Source: Streptomyces sp. ISL-10
GTDB lineage: Bacteria > Actinomycetota > Actinomycetes > Streptomycetales > Streptomycetaceae
Length of the DNA: 64,000 nucleotides
Assembly (NCBI RefSeq): GCF_018614575.1
Contig: NZ_JAGGOJ010000015.1
Span: forward strand, 62,001 to 126,000
Direction of reading: 5' to 3'
Shown: positions 59,725 through 64,000 of the stretch, in pieces
How the letters are laid out: the number at the start of each line of letters is the position of its first letter
Position numbering within the stretch: the stretch's first letter is position 1
Translations under genes and position numbers: made by a program
The notes under the pieces: model-generated
Seen by the model: only the letters and a program-made list of their open reading frames with translations
Databases searched by the model: none
Told to the model about the DNA's origin: nothing

Positions 59725-62262
59725 GTGACCTGGTACGGCGCGGGCAGGCGCCATCCGTCCGCCCAGGCAGGAGCAGGGCCCGCGGCGGCGGACGAGGGCG
59801 TCCCGGCCCCCGAGAAACTGCCGATGGTGCTCGCCCAGGCGGAGGTGAGCGGCGTCGAGGCCGTCGGCGGCTTCGCCGGCGGCCTCTACCTGCGCTCCAG
59901 CTCTCCAGAGCTACTGCGTCTCGCCGTGATCGCCGGGCTGCCGGCCGAGCTCTTCCGCCACTGGCGCCACATGCATGTGAACCGTCCCTTCCCCCACTCG
60001 GACGTCTACCGCACGGGCCGGCCCGTCCACCTCCACGACGCGGAGGAGGCGATGCGCCGCTATCCGCAGCTCATGGCCGGTCTGCCGTTCCCCTTCGCCT
60101 CGCTGTACGTGCCGATCACACATGAGCGCGAGACGTTCGGCGTGCTCGCCGTGCTGCGCCCCGCGACCCCCGGCCTGCCCGTCGACGACGCGGACCGCCG
60201 CCGTCTGCACGAGGTGGGGGCGAATCTCGCCGCCACGCTCGCCGCCATGTCGGTGGACGCCGGGCGGATCGAGTGGGACGACGAGCCGTTGTCCGTCACC
60301 CTCCCCTCCGTGACCTCGCCCCCGGTGCGGATCGGCACTTTCGACTGGAACCTCATGGACGGCACCGTCCGCGGCGACGAGGGCTGGTGCGCCATCCTCG
60401 GCACCTCCCCCGACCAACTGCCCATCACCGTCGAGGCAATCGCGACGCGCATCGAGCCGGAGGACGCCTACGGGCTGTGGACCCTGGCCCGGCAGGCGGT
60501 GGCGTCCGACCGGCCGGTGAGCCGCCGCATGCGGCTGCAGGGGGCCGACGGCAGACCGCATCTGCTCGAACTGTCCGGACGCCGCGAACGCGCCCCGAAC
60601 GGCCCGCCCGGGTCGCGTCTGACCGGCTACCTGATAGACCTCGGCGCCGGGCCGGTCGTCGCCGAGGCCGCCGACCGGCTGCCGCACGGCGTCTGCAACG
60701 TCGACCGCCTCGGCCGTATCACCTACCTCAACAACCGGGCGGAGACGCTGCTCGGCCGGCCGCGGACCGAACTGATCGGCCGTGTCCTGTGGGAGGCCGT
60801 GCCGTGGTTCGGGCAGGCCGCCTACGAGGACCATTACCGGGCCGCTCTGCTGTCCACCGATCCCGTGCACTTCACCGTCAACCGGGACGGGGAGTGGCTC
60901 TCGGTCTCGCTCTTCCCCGGGATCGACGGGCTGACCGTCACGCTCAATGCCGGCGAACGCCCCGCCTACGCCCCGGAATCCGTCGCCATCCCCGGCGCCG
61001 GTCCCGGACCCCCGGCCGACCGCGCCGTCGCCCTCTACCGCCCCGTCGCCCTCGCCATCGCGCTGACCGAGGCGGTCACGGCCCGTCAGGTCTCCGCCGT
61101 TGTCACCGAGGAACTGCTGCCGGCCTTCGGCGGCCGGCAGCTCGCCATCTATCTGCTGAGCAACCGCCATCTCCATCTCGCCTGGGAGACCGGCTTCCCG
61201 CGCGGTTTCCTCAGCCGTTTCGACGGCGTGGGTCTGGACGCCGAACTTCCCGGTGTCGAGACGCTGACCTCCGGCCGCCCGCTGTTCTTCGAGTCCATGC
61301 AGCACCTGGCCACCGCCTATCCGGGCATCCCCCTCGACGCCCACGTCGGCGCCCGCGCGTTCCTGCCCCTGATCGCCTCCGGTCGCCCGGTGGGCTCCTG
61401 CATCCTCGGCTTCGACCAGCCGCGCGCCTTCAGCCCGGAGGAGCGCACGGTCCTCACCGCCCTCGCCGGCCTCATCGCCCAGGCCCTGCAACGCGCCCAG
61501 CGCTACGACTCCGAGGCCGCCCTCGCCCGCGGCCTCCAGGACGCGCTCCTCCCGCACCGGCTGCCCGTGGTCGACCAGCTCGACACCGTGGCCCGCTACC
61601 TCGCAGGCACCCAGGGGATGGAGGTCGGCGGCGACTGGTACGACGTGATCGAGACGGGCCGGGGGCCGGCCATCGTCATCGGCGACGTCCAGGGCCACGG
61701 TGTCTCGGCCGCCACCACCATGGGACAACTCCGCAGCGCCGTACGGGCCCTGGCCGTCAGCGGGCACAGCCCAGAGGAGGTGATGAGCGGCACCAACCGG
61801 CTGCTCATGGACCTCGACCCCGGCCAGTTCGCCAGTTGCTGCTACATCCTCCTCGATCCCACGACGGGCAGCGCCCTGGCCGTCCGGGCGGGCCACCTCC
61901 AGCCCCTGCTGCGCCACCCCGACGGCCACACGGACGTGCTGGACCTGCCGGGCGGAGTCGTTCTCGGCGTCGCCGCGGACGCCGTGTATCCCGTCACCGA
62001 ACTCACCCTGGCGCCCGGCGCCGTACTCGCCCTGTTCACAGACGGGCTGGTCGAACAGCCCGGCCTCGACATCGACCAGGGCATCGAATGGCTGCGCCAG
62101 ACGCTGTCGGACGTGGGCTCGTCCCCGCTCGCCGACACGGCGGACCGCCTGATCAACGAGGCCCGCCGGAACGTCGACCGCCCCGACGACATCGCCCTCC
62201 TGCTCGCCGCCCGCTGGTCCGGGCCGGCCGACGCACACCCGCCGGCCCGGGGCCGGCGGTGA
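59725..62262 (+). CDS. GAF-PAS-PAS-GAF-SpoIIE phosphatase
   Basis: Third SpoIIE-type protein of the window, about 845 residues if it starts at GTG 59725. The start is uncertain; ATG 59665 and 59689 are in frame, and none has a strong ribosome binding site. Order: GAF (about 40-190), PAS (about 205-310), PAS (about 320-410), GAF (about 440-600) and PP2C/SpoIIE (about 615-835). The metal-binding aspartates are present in GGDWYDVI (Asp637), IGDVQGHG (Asp654), LFTDGLVE and PDDIALLLAAR, so it should be an active Ser/Thr phosphatase. Unlike the other two it has no C-terminal ATPase domain. Probable substrates are STAS antagonists. The uracil glycosylase gene overlaps its stop (GTGA). Confidence 0.88.
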   Translation: MTWYGAGRRHPSAQAGAGPAAADEGVPAPEKLPMVLAQAEVSGVEAVGGFAGGLYLRSSSPELLRLAVIAGLPAELFRHWRHMHVNRPFPHSDVYRTGRPVHLHDAEEAMRRYPQLMAGLPFPFASLYVPITHERETFGVLAVLRPATPGLPVDDADRRRLHEVGANLAATLAAMSVDAGRIEWDDEPLSVTLPSVTSPPVRIGTFDWNLMDGTVRGDEGWCAILGTSPDQLPITVEAIATRIEPEDAYGLWTLARQAVASDRPVSRRMRLQGADGRPHLLELSGRRERAPNGPPGSRLTGYLIDLGAGPVVAEAADRLPHGVCNVDRLGRITYLNNRAETLLGRPRTELIGRVLWEAVPWFGQAAYEDHYRAALLSTDPVHFTVNRDGEWLSVSLFPGIDGLTVTLNAGERPAYAPESVAIPGAGPGPPADRAVALYRPVALAIALTEAVTARQVSAVVTEELLPAFGGRQLAIYLLSNRHLHLAWETGFPRGFLSRFDGVGLDAELPGVETLTSGRPLFFESMQHLATAYPGIPLDAHVGARAFLPLIASGRPVGSCILGFDQPRAFSPEERTVLTALAGLIAQALQRAQRYDSEAALARGLQDALLPHRLPVVDQLDTVARYLAGTQGMEVGGDWYDVIETGRGPAIVIGDVQGHGVSAATTMGQLRSAVRALAVSGHSPEEVMSGTNRLLMDLDPGQFASCCYILLDPTTGSALAVRAGHLQPLLRHPDGHTDVLDLPGGVVLGVAADAVYPVTELTLAPGAVLALFTDGLVEQPGLDIDQGIEWLRQTLSDVGSSPLADTADRLINEARRNVDRPDDIALLLAARWSGPADAHPPARGRR

Positions 62263-63086
62263 GGCCCCGGGACGAGCCGTCCCGGCGCGGGGAGGCGGAC
62301 ACAGGCGACCCGCGCTTTCCCGCCCGGACCGCGCCGCACTGTGCGGACCTCGCCGCGCTGGACGACCAGGTCGCACGCTGCCGGGCCTGCCCACGGCTCG
62401 TCGCCTGGCGGGAGAGCGTCGCCGAGGAGCGGCGGGCCGCCTTCCGCGACTGGGACTACTGGGGGCGTCCCGTGCCCGGCTTCGGGCCCCCCGATGCGGT
62501 CCTCGCCGTCGTCGGCCTGGCCCCGGCCGCCCACGGCGGCAACCGCACCGGCCGGATGTTCACCGGCGACGACTCCGGGGACGTCCTGTTCGCCGCCCTG
62601 CACGCCGCCGGACTCGCGTCGCAGCCCACCTCCACCCACCGCGGCGACGGGCTGCGACTGCGCGGCGTGCGCGTCACCGCCCCCGTCCACTGCGCCCCTC
62701 CGCAGAACCGGCCCACCCCCGAGGAACGGAACACCTGCCGCCCCTGGCTCGCGGCGGAACTCGGGCTCCTCACCCGACTGCGCGGCGTCGTCGTCCTCGG
62801 TGCGTTCGGCTGGCAGGCCCTGCTGCCCGTCCTCGCCGACGCCGGGTACCAAGTGCCGCATCCGCGCCCCCTGTTCGGGCACGGTGCCCTGGTGACCCTG
62901 CCGGCCGGGGACGGATCCGGGGAGCTCCACCTCTTCGGCTGCTACCACCCCAGCAGGCGCAATGTGTTCACGGGACGCGTCACGCGGCCGATGCTCGTCG
63001 AGGTGTTCCGCCGTGCCGCCCGCGTCACCGGCCTGGCGACGCGGCCCGTGTCCGGTGCAGATGAGCCAGGACCTTGTCCGGGGTGA
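62259..63086 (+). CDS. Uracil-DNA glycosylase, family 5 (UdgB)
   Basis: Removes uracil and some other deaminated bases from DNA in base excision repair. The 275-residue protein has the iron-sulfur cysteines (CRACPRLV and later VHCAPPQ region), the family-5 active-site loop GLAPAAHGGNRTGRMFTGD (no catalytic Asp/Asn in the usual place, as expected for UdgB) and the C-terminal GCYHPSRRNVFTGR motif. The GTG start overlaps the previous stop codon. Its 3' end overlaps the opposing dehydrogenase gene by 62 bases. Confidence 0.92.
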   Translation: MRPRDEPSRRGEADTGDPRFPARTAPHCADLAALDDQVARCRACPRLVAWRESVAEERRAAFRDWDYWGRPVPGFGPPDAVLAVVGLAPAAHGGNRTGRMFTGDDSGDVLFAALHAAGLASQPTSTHRGDGLRLRGVRVTAPVHCAPPQNRPTPEERNTCRPWLAAELGLLTRLRGVVVLGAFGWQALLPVLADAGYQVPHPRPLFGHGALVTLPAGDGSGELHLFGCYHPSRRNVFTGRVTRPMLVEVFRRAARVTGLATRPVSGADEPGPCPG

Positions 63087-64000
63087 GCGGCGGCTCCCGA
63101 AGGCGCGCGCCCACCGCATGGTGGACCGCGTTGCCGATCGCCGCCGCCGTGCCGACTATGCCGATCTCGCCGATGCCCTTGCTGCCCATCGGGTTGAGAT
63201 GCGGGTCGTCCTCCTCGATCCAGTCCGCCTGGACCACGGGCACGTCGGCACTCACCGGCACGTGGTACAGGGCGAGATCGCACTCGGCGAAGTCGCCGAA
63301 GGCCGGGTCCATGGTGCTGCCCTCCGTCAGCGCCATGCCCAGCCCCATCGTCATGCCGCCGATGAACTGGGAGCGAGCGGTACGGGAGTTGAGGATGCGT
63401 CCGGCGGCGTAGATCCCGAGCAACCGACGTACCCGCACCTCGCCGGTCACCGCGTCGACCTGCACCTCCGCGAAAACGGCGCCGAACGCGTGCCGTGCGT
63501 ACGGCGGTTCCTGGGACGTCTCCGCCTTGGTGTCGGCCGTGACCGTCAGCCCGCCGGCGGGCACCCCGCCCGGCAGCTTCGACAGCCGCACCGCGAGGGC
63601 AGAGGCCGCCTTGTGCACCGCCCAGCCCCAGGACGCGGTGCCCGCCGATCCGCCCGCGAGCGGCGCCGCCGGCAGGTCGGTGCTGCCGATGTCGATGCGG
63701 ACCGACTCCAGGGACGCCCCCAGCGCGTCCGCCGCGATCTGGGCGAGCACGGTCCGCGCACCGGTGCCGAGGTCGGTCGCGTTGACCGCGATCCGGTACG
63801 TGCCGTCGGCGTCCGCCTGGGCACTGGCGCGCGACGGGCTGATCAGCACGGGGTAGGTGCTCGCCGCGACGCCCGTGCCGAGGAGCAGGTCGCCCTCCCA
63901 CCGCACTCCGGGGCGCGGATCGCGGCCCTCCCAGCCGAAGCGCCGCGCTCCCTCGCGCAGGCAGGCGACGAGACCGCGGCTGCTGAACGGGCGGCCGCTG
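63025..64000 (-). CDS. Xanthine dehydrogenase-type molybdopterin-binding subunit (partial)
   Basis: C-terminal part of the large molybdenum subunit of a xanthine dehydrogenase/aldehyde oxidase family enzyme; about 325 codons are visible and the gene continues beyond the window. Recognisable are NATDLGTGARTVLAQIAADA (Mo-pterin region), VFAEVQVDAVTGEVRVRRLL, FIGGMTMGLGMALTEGSTMD and the active-site segment GSKGIGEIGIVGTAAAIGNA with its catalytic Glu. A full subunit is usually 700-780 residues. The FAD and iron-sulfur subunits should lie outside the window. The substrate (xanthine, aldehyde or CO-type) cannot be decided here. Confidence 0.92.
   Translation of the reverse strand, partial: SGRPFSSRGLVACLREGARRFGWEGRDPRPGVRWEGDLLLGTGVAASTYPVLISPSRASAQADADGTYRIAVNATDLGTGARTVLAQIAADALGASLESVRIDIGSTDLPAAPLAGGSAGTASWGWAVHKAASALAVRLSKLPGGVPAGGLTVTADTKAETSQEPPYARHAFGAVFAEVQVDAVTGEVRVRRLLGIYAAGRILNSRTARSQFIGGMTMGLGMALTEGSTMDPAFGDFAECDLALYHVPVSADVPVVQADWIEEDDPHLNPMGSKGIGEIGIVGTAAAIGNAVHHAVGARLREPPLTPDKVLAHLHRTRAASPGR

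Overview
The window is chromosomal DNA of a Streptomyces or a very close relative. The evidence is the very high GC content with strong G/C preference in third codon positions, frequent GTG starts, and actinobacterial gene types: a conservon-like sensor with a roadblock protein, PAS/GAF/SpoIIE phosphatases with C-terminal ATPase domains, mycothiol-type proteins, OpcA, a monomeric isocitrate dehydrogenase and DmdR-type iron boxes. No tRNA, rRNA, CRISPR array, transposase, integrase or phage module was seen. Two genes are cut by the window edges: a ferric-iron permease on the left and a xanthine-dehydrogenase-type subunit on the right.

Left part (1-19 kb). An iron-uptake pair (permease and binding lipoprotein) lies behind two tandem iron boxes, next to a bacterioferritin gene. 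Then comes a minus-strand polymorphic-toxin locus: an SseB-like protein, a WXG-like helical partner, a 1588-residue RHS toxin with a type VII-like N-terminus, and two tandem paralogous proteins that are candidate immunity proteins, the second frameshifted. Next are a GNAT remnant, a two-gene piece of a conservon, a long-form glyceraldehyde-3-phosphate dehydrogenase, and a redox pair (AurF-like diiron oxygenase plus ferredoxin/ferredoxin reductase fusion) behind a TetR-like palindrome.

Middle (19-50 kb). An FtsX-type ABC exporter is coupled to a PadR repressor. A sugar-uptake operon follows (GH13 alpha-glucosidase, binding lipoprotein, two permeases) with an extra binding protein upstream. Central-metabolism genes are scattered here: isocitrate dehydrogenase, then glucose-6-phosphate dehydrogenase with OpcA. 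Between them lie an orphan glutamate-type binding protein, a STAS protein, two SpoIIE-type proteins (one with its metal ligands lost), a cytochrome P450, two VOC-fold proteins and several unassigned proteins. Many gene ends carry perfect GC-rich hairpins without a U-tract, usual for Streptomyces terminators.

Right part (50-64 kb). The most interesting locus is a plus-strand peptide-export operon: a 72-residue precursor with a double-glycine leader and a cysteine-free Ala/Thr/Val-rich core, an HlyD-like adaptor, a peptidase C39 ABC transporter and a second ABC transporter of the NHLM type. No modification enzyme is beside it, so the product may be an unmodified, class II bacteriocin-like peptide. 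A hairpin between the precursor and export genes could set their expression ratio. After it come a small Streptomyces-specific protein, a MurR/RpiR regulator, a third SpoIIE-type phosphatase (intact), a family-5 uracil-DNA glycosylase and the start-truncated molybdenum hydroxylase subunit.
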